Positions 10,162 through 18,681 of a DNA stretch of 64,000 bases are shown piece after piece. The notes beneath the pieces were generated by a model. The model did no database searches. It saw only the letters and a program-made list of their open reading frames with translations, and had not been told where the DNA came from. The position numbers were made by a program, and so were the translations under genes. The stretch's first letter is position 1, and each line of letters opens with the position of its first letter. This DNA comes from Enterobacteriaceae bacterium RIT693 (GTDB lineage Bacteria; Pseudomonadota; Gammaproteobacteria; Enterobacterales; Enterobacteriaceae). Location: NCBI GenBank assembly GCA_009668225.1, contig WJYK01000018.1, forward strand, positions 1-64,000, given 5' to 3'.

Positions 10162-10199
10162 AATGATTATTGTTATGTTATAACATAACAATAATCATT
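10162..10199. promoter_or_regulatory. Zur operator (38-bp perfect palindrome)
   Basis: Nineteen bases on each side match exactly; the core GTTATGTTATAACATAAC fits the enterobacterial Zur consensus (GTTATAATATAAC-like). It directly precedes the ribosome site of the zinc GTPase gene. Confidence 0.85.
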
Positions 10200-10240
10200 T
10201 GCATTGTCATGTCGGAAGCAAAAAACCAGACAGTAAATAT

Positions 10241-10264
10241 GAAAAAAGCCAGCAGATGCTGGCT
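10241..10264 (-). terminator. Intrinsic terminator of the chemoreceptor gene
   Basis: The AGCCAGC/GCTGGCT stem with a four-base loop (10247-10264) is followed, reading leftward, by six T. It is 19 bases past the stop of the chemoreceptor gene. Confidence 0.8.
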
Positions 10265-10283
10265 TTAAAAGGGTGTACAAAAA

Positions 10284-11828
10284 TTATTGCAGCCGGAAGA
10301 CACGCACCAGGTCACGCAGCTGCTTCGCCTGGTCATTGAGCGATGCCGCCGCGGCTACCGACTCTTCCACCAGCGCGGAGTTTTGCTGAGTGGTTGAGTC
10401 AATCATGCCGATAGCGCTATTGATCTGCGAAATACCGTCGGTTTGCTCCTGACTCGCCTGCTTGATTTCGCCAAGGATTGTATTCATTTCCTGCACGTTG
10501 CCGATCATTCCCGCAATCTGCGTATTTGCTTTCTCAACCAGCCCCATACCTTCCCGGGTCTGGGTGGTCGAATTTTCAATCAGGCTTCTAATCTCACTCG
10601 CGGACGAGGCGCTTTTTTGCGCCAGCTGGCGAACTTCACCGGCCACAACCGCAAAACCACGGCCGTGTTCCCCCGCGCGTGCCGCTTCCACCGCCGCGTT
10701 CAGCGCCAGAATGTTTGTCTGGAAGGCAATGGAGTCGATAAGATTAATGATGTCCGACATACGGTTAGAGGTGTCGTTAATCACGCGCATTTTGCTGGTG
10801 ACCTGAGACATCATCTGACCGTTGTTTTTCACCACCGATGCGGCTTCGGACGAGAGTTTGGTTGCCTCATTAGTGTGGTCGAACGTATTTTTCACCGTCG
10901 ATGTGATCTGCTCCATAGAGGCCGCCGTCTCTTCTACGGAGCTTGCCTGTTCCTCGGTGCGTGCCGCCAGATCCTGGTTACCGGCCACAATTTGCGCGGC
11001 GGCGGAGGAAATCGTTTCCGAACCTTGCTGAACCTGATGGACAATCTCTTGCAGCCGAACTTTCATGCTCATCAACGCCTGCAGCAGTTCGCCTGTTTCA
11101 TCTTTGTGGGTCACCGTGATGCTGCCCGTAAGGTCACCTTCCGCGATCGCTTCGGCAAACTCAACGGCCTGGAGCAGCGGGCGGGTTATAGAGCGGACGA
11201 TAAACATGCCAATGACCGTTCCCAGTCCGATGCTAAGCAGCGTTAGCAAAATAGTGACCAGACGGTTGGAGCGATAATCTTTATCCACCTGCAGCCCGGC
11301 TGCTGCCATTTTCTGATTCTGGATAACGATAAGCTCCTGAACCTTATCTTTATATTTCTCCTGAATCTGAATGGTTGTTGCCATCATTTCCTGCAGCGCG
11401 CCGGCCCGGTTGTTCTGCTGCACCGCCTGTAAAATACGAAACCGCGAGTCCAGATACTCTTTACGGATGCCAGCCAGCTCCTGCAATGTTTTTTGTGAAG
11501 CCGCGTCGGTGCTGGATTTGTTCAAATCGGCCAGCAACGCGGTAATGTGCGCGCTAATTTCGGCCAGGTGCTTTTCTGACTTCTGACGAAAGACGCCCGC
11601 TTCGTCCAGCAGCATCAGCTGCTGCGTATTCACAAACTCCTGGAAACTATCAATCAGGTCGTTGGCTTTAACGGTCGTCGGGTAATCACTGTTAATAATC
11701 GTCTGAATGCCGGTATTTGCCCTGCTGAGGCTGAGTAAAGAAAGCCCCGAGCTGAATACCATCAGCACAATAAAAATAGCGATCGTCAGCGTTAATTTGC
11801 TGCGAATTTTTACATCATGTAGTGACAT
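10284..11828 (-). CDS. Methyl-accepting chemotaxis protein, no CheR tether
   Basis: The 514-residue receptor has TM1 at about 11-32, a periplasmic four-helix-bundle type sensor (about 35-190), TM2 near 195-215 ([18 protein letters not shown]), a HAMP domain and a class 36H-type signalling domain with the hairpin tip [20 protein letters not shown]. It detects an unknown ligand and signals through CheW/CheA. It ends in VFRLQ and lacks the NWETF-type pentapeptide. The start was set at the ATG at 11828, which has AAGGGAG eight bases upstream; a longer frame of 56 extra codons has no ribosome site. A near-perfect sigma-28 promoter lies about 105 bases upstream. Confidence 0.93.
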   Translation of the reverse strand: MSLHDVKIRSKLTLTIAIFIVLMVFSSGLSLLSLSRANTGIQTIINSDYPTTVKANDLIDSFQEFVNTQQLMLLDEAGVFRQKSEKHLAEISAHITALLADLNKSSTDAASQKTLQELAGIRKEYLDSRFRILQAVQQNNRAGALQEMMATTIQIQEKYKDKVQELIVIQNQKMAAAGLQVDKDYRSNRLVTILLTLLSIGLGTVIGMFIVRSITRPLLQAVEFAEAIAEGDLTGSITVTHKDETGELLQALMSMKVRLQEIVHQVQQGSETISSAAAQIVAGNQDLAARTEEQASSVEETAASMEQITSTVKNTFDHTNEATKLSSEAASVVKNNGQMMSQVTSKMRVINDTSNRMSDIINLIDSIAFQTNILALNAAVEAARAGEHGRGFAVVAGEVRQLAQKSASSASEIRSLIENSTTQTREGMGLVEKANTQIAGMIGNVQEMNTILGEIKQASQEQTDGISQINSAIGMIDSTTQQNSALVEESVAAAASLNDQAKQLRDLVRVFRLQ

Positions 11829-11932
11829 TTTTTCTCCCTTGGGAAGCATATTTTTATGAATGCGCAAAAGCCCCTGCGGTCGAAACAGCAGAAGATAAAT
11901 AGCACAAAGGGATGGAAGCACCTCGTACAGGC

Positions 11933-11959
11933 TTATCGGATATATTCTGATTAACTTTA
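11933..11959 (-). promoter_or_regulatory. Sigma-28 (FliA) promoter of the chemoreceptor gene
   Basis: Reading leftward the sequence is TAAA, 15 bases, TCCGATAA; the consensus is TAAA-N15-GCCGATAA, so 11 of 12 positions agree. It is well placed for the chemoreceptor that starts at 11828. Confidence 0.8.
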
Positions 11960-12110
11960 TGAATTTGATCGGTTTTTTCGTATGGTCAGGCCACATAGAT
12001 AGCTGAGAGCTATTAATTGAATCGCAATTGATCGATGATTTGCGATAAAGAACATTTTTGTATCATATTTCTGACAAGTAAAATTTTTCCCACACTACTT
12101 TTTTAAATAC

Positions 12111-12149
12111 AGCAAGCGCGCGGCAAATATAAATTCACCACGCGCTGCT
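12111..12149 (-). terminator. Probable terminator of cbl
   Basis: An imperfect GC-rich hairpin (AGC-GCGCG-GG against CC-CGCGC-GCT) is followed, reading leftward, by TATTTAAAAAAG. It lies about 60 bases past the cbl stop. The T-run is poor. Confidence 0.45.
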
Positions 12150-12212
12150 TTAATTAATTATTTAATGTTTTCTTAACAAAACCAGAAATACCACAAATAT
12201 GTCAGGGGCATG

Positions 12213-13157
12213 TCAGATCTGATAATCAATGGCGGGTTCTTCTGGTTCCAGGGCCAGGCGTTTAATCTCCTCAACCGACAGCTCCGGATTACACAATTCA
12301 ATAAAACGCCAGACGTAATTACGCTGTAACTGCCCGCGTCGGATGCCCAGCCACACGGTGTTGGCATCAAACAAATGGCGGGTATCCAGGCGCACCAGGC
12401 TCCCTTCTTCGCCGCTCGCCTGGTCAGCAACCAGCCCGATGCCTAATCCAAGTTCAACGTAAGTTTTCACCACGTCGGAATCCTGAGCACTCAGCACCAC
12501 GTCAGCCGTCAGGCCTCTGCGGGCAAACGCCTCATCAATACGTGAACGCCCCGTTATACCCTGACGATAGGTGATAAGCGGCCAGCGGCTGATGTCATCG
12601 AGCGTCAGCGGGCTGGTATGAATGAGCGGATGTCCCTGCGGGACCAGAAGGCTGTGGTACCAGCGGAACCAGGGGTAAGCAACCACCAGCGGGTCAGTAC
12701 TCAGGCGTTCACTGGCGATGCCAATATCCGCCGCGCCGCTGTGCAGCAACGATTCAATTTCCTGCGGCGTCCCCTGAATAAGCTCAAGGCGAACTTCGGG
12801 GAATAAAGCGCGGAAGGCCTTAATCACCACCGGCAGGCTGTAGCGAGCCTGAGTGTGGGTCGTCGCTATCGTCAAGACGCCGCTGGTGTCATTGGTAAAG
12901 AGATCGGCCAGACGACGAACGTTGCTGGCCTCGTTCAGGATACGTTCGGCAATCACCAACAGGGCTTTACCCGGTTCGGTCATACCTAATAACCGTTTGC
13001 CACGGCGAATGAAAATTTCAATCCCCAGCTCTTCTTCCAGCTCACGAATATGGCGGCTGACGCCGGACTGAGAGGTGAAAAGCATGTTGGCGACTTCGGT
13101 GAGATTGTAATCCCGTCGCGCCGCCTCGCGGATTATTTTAAGTTGCTGGAAGTTCAC
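12213..13157 (-). CDS. cbl: LysR-type regulator Cbl (CysB-like)
   Basis: The 314-residue protein is closely similar to E. coli Cbl, the CysB paralogue that activates ssu and tau genes for sulfonate sulfur use. The N-terminal winged helix (FQQLKIIREAARRDYNLTEV, SGVSRHIRELEEELGIEIF) and the sulfate-ligand region (TTHTQARYSLP, TYRQGITGRSRID) are conserved. The start is GTG at 13157, giving the MNFQQL start of the family with a GGGGGCG site; a longer frame to 13220 has no support. It follows nac by about 105 bases on the same strand, the arrangement known in E. coli, where Nac activates cbl. Confidence 0.95.
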   Translation of the reverse strand: MNFQQLKIIREAARRDYNLTEVANMLFTSQSGVSRHIRELEEELGIEIFIRRGKRLLGMTEPGKALLVIAERILNEASNVRRLADLFTNDTSGVLTIATTHTQARYSLPVVIKAFRALFPEVRLELIQGTPQEIESLLHSGAADIGIASERLSTDPLVVAYPWFRWYHSLLVPQGHPLIHTSPLTLDDISRWPLITYRQGITGRSRIDEAFARRGLTADVVLSAQDSDVVKTYVELGLGIGLVADQASGEEGSLVRLDTRHLFDANTVWLGIRRGQLQRNYVWRFIELCNPELSVEEIKRLALEPEEPAIDYQI

Positions 13158-13263
13158 ATCGCCCCCGGGATCGTGACTGTTCTTTACACCATTGTTAAAG
13201 TCACAGCCCCGGCGGGACAAATAATAAAAACCAGCAACCTATTCCATTTAGTAATAAGCGAAC

Positions 13264-14181
13264 TTAGCCTACCAGCATCAGTTCACGATTTTCCAGCGCC
13301 GGGCGGGTCACCAGAGACATAAGAATTTCTTTTACCGCCTGAGCCTGCGGCGAAAGCGGTAAGCGTGCAGAAAGGTTCAGCGACAGCGGTAAATTAAGCG
13401 ATGGGCTGGTTATTCTGGCCATCCAACCGCCTGCCGAGTCAGCAAGCGAACGGGCCGCAGATTCCGGCAGCACGGTTACGCCCATGCCGCTGGCAATGGC
13501 CGCGGTCAAGGTGGAAATAGACTCAATTTCACCGATAATTTTTGCCGTCAGGCGGCGCAGGGAGAAAGCCTCATCCACGCGCTTACGCACCGCGCTGTAA
13601 TCGCGTGGCAGGAAGAGATTCATAGCGGCAACGTCAGACAAATCTACCGTCGTGCCCGGGCAGTCACGGGTACCTACCAGGAACAAATCTTCTTTCAGCA
13701 ACGGCTGACTGGTTAACCCGGCCGTTGGCGTGCGGTCATACAGGACGGCCATATCAAGCTGCCCGCTGAGCAGTTTATCATTAAGCTGTGAACCACTATT
13801 TTCGTGCAGGTAAACCTGGACATCCGGCAGCTCCGCGCGTACGGCCTGCAGCATCGGCATAGTAATAGATGACGCAGCCATACCCGGCGCGAGGCCAATA
13901 GATACCAGACCATTAATAGTCTGGCCAACGTTGTTTACCGCCAGCTGTGCCTGCTCACACTGACGCAGGATGGTCCGCGCATGAGCATAGAGAATTTTTC
14001 CCGCTTCAGTAGGCGTCACGCCGCGTTTCGTACGGATCAACAATTGCTGATCCAGCTCCCCTTCCAGGGTGGCAACCTGCTGGCTGAGCGCCGGCTGTGC
14101 GATATGCAGTACTTCTGCCGCCTGGGTCAGGCTGCCAATATCAACGATTTTTACGAAGTACTTCAGTCGTCTTAAATTCAT
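13264..14181 (-). CDS. nac: Nitrogen assimilation control regulator Nac
   Basis: The 305-residue LysR-type regulator begins MNLRRLKYFVKIVDIGSLTQ, the Nac signature, with a winged helix at about 1-60 and an effector domain that closely resembles Nac. Nac couples sigma-54/NtrC nitrogen control to sigma-70 promoters. Upstream are a sigma-54 promoter (14240-14255) and an NtrC site (14373-14389), confirming the identity and the control mode. The gene is the upstream partner of cbl. Confidence 0.96.
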   Translation of the reverse strand: MNLRRLKYFVKIVDIGSLTQAAEVLHIAQPALSQQVATLEGELDQQLLIRTKRGVTPTEAGKILYAHARTILRQCEQAQLAVNNVGQTINGLVSIGLAPGMAASSITMPMLQAVRAELPDVQVYLHENSGSQLNDKLLSGQLDMAVLYDRTPTAGLTSQPLLKEDLFLVGTRDCPGTTVDLSDVAAMNLFLPRDYSAVRKRVDEAFSLRRLTAKIIGEIESISTLTAAIASGMGVTVLPESAARSLADSAGGWMARITSPSLNLPLSLNLSARLPLSPQAQAVKEILMSLVTRPALENRELMLVG

Positions 14182-14239
14182 TTTGCCCCCTATTACGGAA
14201 TGCCAGCGCCAGTCATGGCAGTGATGTCATAAAAGGTTT

Positions 14240-14255
14240 TGCAATATGCTTGCCA
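14240..14255 (-). promoter_or_regulatory. Sigma-54 promoter of nac
   Basis: Reading leftward, TGGCAAGCATATTGCA has the -24 GG and -12 GC dinucleotides at the required spacing, and resembles the enterobacterial nac promoter. It is about 60 bases upstream of the nac ATG. Confidence 0.92.
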
Positions 14256-14311
14256 CATTTCTTGTTTGCGGCGCAAACGCGATAACAGGCTGGAGAATAA
14301 GAGAAACTAAT

Positions 14312-14346
14312 AAAGCCCCGGCTGATGATTAATGAAACTGGGGTTT
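14312..14346. terminator. Possible second terminator upstream of nac
   Basis: AAAGCCCC and GGGGTTTT pair (one G-T wobble) across a long loop of about 20 bases. It could stop leftward read-through from scsD before the nac promoter. The loop is large. Confidence 0.35.
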
Positions 14347-14372
14347 TGCTTATGCCCCATAAGAGGTATTAA

Positions 14373-14389
14373 TGCACCATTAAGGTGCA
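14373..14389. promoter_or_regulatory. NtrC enhancer site
   Basis: TGCACCATTAAGGTGCA is a perfect inverted repeat matching the NtrC consensus (TGCACTN5GGTGCA-like). It lies about 150 bases upstream of the expected nac start point, a normal enhancer distance. Confidence 0.85.
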
Positions 14390-14397
14390 TTAACAGG

Positions 14398-14430
14398 CTA
14401 AAAACAGCGTGCCGGTAATAAACCGACACG
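14398..14430 (-). terminator. Terminator of the scs operon
   Basis: The CGTG-CGGT/ACCG-CACG stem with TTATT loop (14408-14430) is followed, reading leftward, by CTGTTTTTAG, just past the scsD stop. Confidence 0.65.
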
Positions 14431-14435
14431 GTTCC

Positions 14436-14939
14436 TCACACTCCGGCCCACCAGAGCCTCACCTTCATTCCCCAGTAGCTTGTCCAGCCGCTGGTCGTGG
14501 AGACCACCTTTCCTTTATCCACAACAACAAGCGTTGGCGTCACGCCAATCTGCCAGCTGCTGGAGATTGCGCCGTTTGCGTCGTTGATCACCGGGAAACT
14601 CACGCCTTTACGCGCCAGCCAGCGGGAAACTTCGCTTTCATTGCCGGAGCGGAGCGCAATGGTTATCACGTTCTGCCCTTCGGCCTGCAGTTTCGCCACG
14701 TCCGGCGTGGTAAAACGACACACCACGCACCAGCTGGCCCAAAAGTAAACCAGCAGCGGTCGATCCGCACTCAGCGCACCTAGCGTGACGTTTTGTCCGT
14801 CAAGCGTGTATAGCGGGGTACTGTCAAACGAAGGAGGTGACTGAGGCGCTCGCCACCAGTCCATCACCAGCATCACGCCCGCCAGCAGCACCAACAGAAT
14901 CAATCCTTCCCGCAGCCAGCGCCGCAGCTTACTTACCAC
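14436..14939 (-). CDS. scsD: Thioredoxin-like protein ScsD
   Basis: The 167-residue TlpA/ResA-like protein has an N-terminal membrane anchor (about 12-27) and a periplasmic thioredoxin fold with the active site WCVVC (Cys 71 and 74). It is the last gene of the suppressor-of-copper-sensitivity operon known from Salmonella. Its ATG overlaps the scsC end by 11 bases. The exact partner of ScsD is not well known; the fold and active site indicate thiol-disulfide exchange, likely with electrons from ScsB. Confidence 0.9.
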   Translation of the reverse strand: MVSKLRRWLREGLILLVLLAGVMLVMDWWRAPQSPPSFDSTPLYTLDGQNVTLGALSADRPLLVYFWASWCVVCRFTTPDVAKLQAEGQNVITIALRSGNESEVSRWLARKGVSFPVINDANGAISSSWQIGVTPTLVVVDKGKVVSTTSGWTSYWGMKVRLWWAGV

Positions 14940-15558
14940 GGGCGGCCGCCAGTTTTTCTTTTACGACGTCTTCCAGCGTTTCCCAGGGTACCGCGCCGGG
15001 GATCATTTCATCGCCAATAATGGTAGCTGGCGTTCCCTGCACGCCTACAATGCGCGCTAGTTGAAGGTTGGTGCTTAAGGTTTCCATACTTTTTTCATCC
15101 GGCGTCACCGCCGTTGCGCCGCTCTTCTCAACGGCCGCGGCAATACTTGCGGCATCGTGATAGCCCTTCTTCTGCATCAGCTTTTCATGCAGCGACAGGA
15201 ACTGTTCCGGATGCTGGCGCCAGGTTGTCAGTACGGTACGCGCCGACAGCACCGAGCTTTCTCCTTTAAACGGCAGCGGCTTCACAATCACCGCCACATC
15301 GGGGTACTTCTGCACAATCTTCTCCAGCATCGGGTCGAGCTGCTTGCAGTACGGGCAGTTGTAGTCGGTGAAGTTCACCAGGGTTAATAGCGGTTTTTTT
15401 GCGCCGAAGCGCGGGCTGGCCGGATCATTAAACAGCGCCTGCTCAATCAGCACTTCCAGCTGTTTTTGTTGCTCCGCCGAAAACGGAGCGGGCTCTTCTT
15501 TTGCCGCCAGCGCCAGCCCTGAGAACAGAGAGAGGATCAGAATAAATAAGTATTTCAT
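14929..15558 (-). CDS. scsC: DsbA/DsbG-like periplasmic thiol oxidoreductase ScsC
   Basis: The 209-residue protein has a signal peptide (cleavage near ALAAKEEP), a short helical stalk and a DsbA-like domain with the active site CPYC (Cys 68 and 71) and the cis-Pro loop (GVQGTPATIIG). In Salmonella and Proteus, ScsC is a reduced thiol/isomerase protein that protects against copper and is kept reduced by ScsB. Its ATG overlaps the scsB stop by four bases and it overlaps scsD, so the operon is translationally coupled. All key residues are present. Confidence 0.93.
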   Translation of the reverse strand: MKYLFILILSLFSGLALAAKEEPAPFSAEQQKQLEVLIEQALFNDPASPRFGAKKPLLTLVNFTDYNCPYCKQLDPMLEKIVQKYPDVAVIVKPLPFKGESSVLSARTVLTTWRQHPEQFLSLHEKLMQKKGYHDAASIAAAVEKSGATAVTPDEKSMETLSTNLQLARIVGVQGTPATIIGDEMIPGAVPWETLEDVVKEKLAAARGK

Positions 15559-17441
15559 TGTGTTGTTCCTTTGGCTTCATCCAGGGTCGTCAGGACCGAA
15601 TCACGCGACAGCAACGTGGGCAGCACTTTGCCTTCCGGCAGGCCTGGGCCATAAATTTGATTGAAAGGCACGGCGACCTGGCCGCGGCTTCTTAAAAAGT
15701 CGGTGATTTGCTGGGACGGCAGCGTCCAGTCACCGCGCAGGGCAACCACGTCCGGAGCCTGTAGCACGGCCTGAACGTCCTCTTTATTGAGCACGTTGTA
15801 TTTGTTGGCTTTGCAGGTGATACACCAGTCGGCGGTGACGTCGATAAACACACGCTTATGCTGCGCCAGCGCGTCCTGAATCGCCTGCTCGCTGAGCGGC
15901 TGCCAGGCGATGTTTTCCTGCGCGGGCTTGCCGCCTGAAACCCCAAAATGTATCAGCAACAGGCTCGCCAGCCAGATAGCCGAACCTAACATCAGCAGGC
16001 CCAGCACGCGGCGAAGCCAGGTCATCCACTTACCCGGACGAGGCAAACGCATGGCAAGACCGGGACGAAGCGCGATCAGCAGCCACGGCAGGCTCATCCC
16101 CAGCCCTAATGCCAGGAACAGCCCCCACAGCACCGGGTAAGAAGCCGTGAGCGCAACCGCCACCGCGGTACCGAGGAAAGGCGCGCTGCACGGCGTCGCC
16201 AATAGCGTGGCAAAAGCGCCCTGCCAGAAATGCCCGGCCATGCCGTTGCCGCCCTGGGTAGCCAGGCGAGTGTTCATATTGGAGGAGAGTCGGAATTCAA
16301 ACAGGCCAAACAGATTAGCGCTGAATACCAGCATTACCACTGCCATAAAGCCGATAAACCACGGGTTCTGGAACTGGATGCCCCAGCCCAGCGCCTGGTT
16401 GGTCAATCGCAGAACGGTCATCAATAACGCCAGCACCATAAAGGAAGCGATAATTCCCACGACCGAGGCTAAAAACTGACGGCGAACCAGGCCACGGTCT
16501 TTTTGCTGAACCAGCAGAATTGAACCCAGTTTCATCCCCAGTACCGGCAGAACGCACGGCATCAGGTTGAGGATAAGCCCCCCCACCAGCGCCATCAGCA
16601 CAACCTGCCAGAGCGGGAAAGCATCATTTCCGCCCGCTGCAGCGGGTGCCGAACCAATAGCGAGCGTGTTTTGCTGAGCAATGCCGTTGTCGGCCAGCAC
16701 CAGGGTGACCGATTTACCGCGTAGATCTGGCGCACCTTCGCCCCAGCTGTCGCTCACCGGCACCGTGGCCTGCAGCGTGTCGCCGTCAATGCGGAAGGTC
16801 GGCTTGCCCAGGTCGGCATCTTCCGGCGGGTCAAGATAAAGCCCCGGATTCGTCCAGCCTCCGGCACGCACTGCGTCGATAACCAGGCTTCCCTGGCGGT
16901 AGCCCGCCTTAAGCGAATCCGTCAGACCGCTATCAACCGGTACCTGCCCCATCGCCTGGGCAAAATCATGGGCAAACTGTGTATCCGCAGACGTTGCCGT
17001 TACGGTAAACGAATAATCGGTCAGCAGGCAGACGTTGCTGCAGGTGGACAGCGTCAGCACGCCGCGGATGGCTTCCGGTGCGCTGCCGTGGATCACCATT
17101 GGTATCGTGACCCGATCGTGGTAGCCCTGGGTGGTTATCCCGGCGACGTCAAAACGTGCAGGCGTTGGCCAGAACCACTCTACCTTGGGCATATCCCCCT
17201 GCCAGGCAATGGCCGGCGCGACGCCGCCTTCTCCCGGCGAGCGCCAATAGGTTTTCCAGCCTTTCTCAAGTTTTACCTCCAGTAAAAGACGGGTTTTATT
17301 ATTTTCCGTGGTGTCTGCGCGCAGCCTGACGCTGGCGTGATTGTTGTCCGGCGATTGCAGCCAGCCGGTCTCCGCCGCCCAGGATACGGGCAGCCATAGC
17401 ATAAGCAGGCATAGCAGCGCCTGCCTGAAGCGATTAAACAT
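15555..17441 (-). CDS. scsB: DsbD-like membrane thiol reductase ScsB
   Basis: The 628-residue protein has a signal peptide (VSWA-AETG), an N-terminal DsbD-alpha-like periplasmic domain (about 30-260), an eight-helix membrane domain (about 275-510) with two conserved Cys (LMPCVLPVLGMK and TPCSAPFLG) and a C-terminal thioredoxin domain with WCITC (Cys 540 and 543). ScsB carries electrons from cytoplasmic thioredoxin to ScsC. Length and order fit Salmonella ScsB. It follows scsA after about 50 bases. Confidence 0.95.
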   Translation of the reverse strand: MFNRFRQALLCLLMLWLPVSWAAETGWLQSPDNNHASVRLRADTTENNKTRLLLEVKLEKGWKTYWRSPGEGGVAPAIAWQGDMPKVEWFWPTPARFDVAGITTQGYHDRVTIPMVIHGSAPEAIRGVLTLSTCSNVCLLTDYSFTVTATSADTQFAHDFAQAMGQVPVDSGLTDSLKAGYRQGSLVIDAVRAGGWTNPGLYLDPPEDADLGKPTFRIDGDTLQATVPVSDSWGEGAPDLRGKSVTLVLADNGIAQQNTLAIGSAPAAAGGNDAFPLWQVVLMALVGGLILNLMPCVLPVLGMKLGSILLVQQKDRGLVRRQFLASVVGIIASFMVLALLMTVLRLTNQALGWGIQFQNPWFIGFMAVVMLVFSANLFGLFEFRLSSNMNTRLATQGGNGMAGHFWQGAFATLLATPCSAPFLGTAVAVALTASYPVLWGLFLALGLGMSLPWLLIALRPGLAMRLPRPGKWMTWLRRVLGLLMLGSAIWLASLLLIHFGVSGGKPAQENIAWQPLSEQAIQDALAQHKRVFIDVTADWCITCKANKYNVLNKEDVQAVLQAPDVVALRGDWTLPSQQITDFLRSRGQVAVPFNQIYGPGLPEGKVLPTLLSRDSVLTTLDEAKGTTQ

Positions 17442-17489
17442 GTTTTTTCTCCGTAAATGATTAACTAACTGTGGGTAACAGCCGGTCTG

Positions 17490-17855
17490 TCATTCACGGA
17501 ATACGCAGAAGCGTAGATGCACCCTAAGGGTGGGAGGTGAAGTCGCTCTTGGGGGGGGAAACGGCATTCGCGTGGAACGCACGGGAGCCAACAGCGAAAG
17601 CAGCAGGCTAAGGGCGAATAGCGCCCCATCAAACAATACCGGCGGCACGCTTAGCAGCGACTTGGCGCTGAGTTCACAGGGCGTAACCGGGGAGTCGCCA
17701 TCCGCTTGCGGGCTATCAGTCTGAACGGCAACAACGCTTGCGGCGGTTTCCATCTGCAACGCATGCAGGCCCGCCATGCGCTGCGCGGTACAAACCAGTA
17801 CCACCACACATGCCAGGCAAAGAAACCAAATCCCTAAACGCTGCCGTTTAACCAT
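17490..17855 (-). CDS. scsA: Copper-sensitivity suppressor membrane protein ScsA
   Basis: The 121-residue protein has a first membrane segment at about 9-26 and a second at about 77-94, with a periplasmic loop holding one Cys (VTPCELSAKSLLSVPP). It corresponds to the small first gene of scsABCD in Salmonella, where it helps copper and peroxide tolerance. The Pro/Arg-rich tail (about 95-121) is predicted to be cytoplasmic. The start is ATG at 17855 with AGGG upstream. It lies about 190 bases from the tRNA-Asn gene on the other strand. I see no clear CueR or CpxR box in that interval. Confidence 0.85.
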   Translation of the reverse strand: MVKRQRLGIWFLCLACVVVLVCTAQRMAGLHALQMETAASVVAVQTDSPQADGDSPVTPCELSAKSLLSVPPVLFDGALFALSLLLSLLAPVRSTRMPFPPPRATSPPTLRVHLRFCVFRE

Positions 17856-17999
17856 TACACCCTCACTGTTTAATCCGGCTTATCTTAGCGGCTGACGAAA
17901 GTTTGGCAATCTTTGCGCTGTAAAGTTATGTCTGACTCCCCATCACGGCGGGGGTTGTTTGTTTTATCGGCAAACGAACAAAAAGGTGTATTGCAGGCT

Positions 18000-18028
18000 T
18001 TGACAAGCCAGACCGGCCTCGCTAATAT
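18000..18028 (+). promoter_or_regulatory. tRNA-Asn 1 promoter
   Basis: TTGACA at 18000-18005, 17 bases, TAATAT at 18023-18028, then a GC-rich discriminator as in stringently controlled tRNA promoters. Confidence 0.85.
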
Positions 18029-18046
18029 TCGCCCCGTTCACACGAT

Positions 18047-18122
18047 TCCTCTGTAGTTCAGTCGGTAGAACGGCGGACTGTTAATCCGTATGTCACTGGT
18101 TCGAGTCCAGTCAGAGGAGCCA
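18047..18122 (+). tRNA. tRNA-Asn (anticodon GTT), copy 1
   Basis: 76 bases with an encoded CCA end; the acceptor stem TCCTCTG/CAGAGGA, T-arm GGTTCGAGTCC and anticodon GTT at positions 34-36 are all intact. It is identical to the copies at 28627 and 41191. Confidence 0.98.
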
Positions 18123-18132
18123 TATTTAGAAA

Positions 18133-18165
18133 AGCCCGCTTAAGGAAACTTAAGCGGGCTTTTTG
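18133..18165 (+). terminator. Terminator of tRNA-Asn 1
   Basis: AGCCCGCTTAAG pairs with CTTAAGCGGGCT across GAAA and is followed by TTTT. Confidence 0.9.
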
Positions 18166-18681
18166 CATCTAATTTTTCGTCCAGCGTAATGCCCTCACAA
18201 AATTCATTTTCTGCACGTCAAAGCCGTTCACTTTTTTAATTAGTAGGCTACTATTCAATTGTACGGTACGCTTTTCGCGCAATCGGACTCTCCTGTTTTA
18301 TAAAATAATTCCCCGCCAACTCGTCGTTATGTTAGTAAATTTTCATGGAGAACTGCATGATATTGCAGGGAACATCGGCGAACGCGCGACGATCTTGACA
18401 GATATAAAAGAAAAGCCCCCGCAAGTGCGAGGGCTTAAGTTTCTTTATTTTTATTTTTGGTAATGTAAAATTACAAGTGCTTACAATCTTGTGCATCGGG
18501 AAATCGGTGTACTAGATAATAATCTGTGAACATTTCCCTTGGTGTTGCTCAGGTCTTTGACCACCTGACCTGCTTGCGTGTTGGCGCGGTCGGTCAGGAT
18601 TTTTTTAAGTTTAGAGAAGGCCTTAGGCAAAAAAAAGCTGTCTTTAAGTACAGGGGGGTCTTCTACATACAGGGATACGCT
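18166..18681. other. Spacer between tRNA-Asn 1 and the AHL synthase gene
   Basis: About 515 bases. It holds a terminator pointing leftward (18404-18436), a 78-codon minus-strand frame (18481-18717) that ends 45 bases before that terminator and overlaps the start of the AHL synthase gene, and an imperfect lux-box-like repeat CTGT-N8-ACAG at 18638-18653. No protein family is recognised in the minus frame. Confidence 0.5.
18404..18436 (-). terminator. Leftward intrinsic terminator
   Basis: The stem AAGCCC-CGC/GCG-GGGCTT (one bulged base each side, loop AAGT) is followed, on the minus strand, by TTTTCTTTTATA. It implies a leftward transcript starting near or inside the AHL synthase gene. Confidence 0.65.

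Noticed and set aside
18549..18568. Inverted repeat TCAGGT-N8-ACCTGA as a lux box
   Set aside because: The arms are in the opposite sense to lux boxes (ACCTG...CAGGT), so it is not a good LuxR site.
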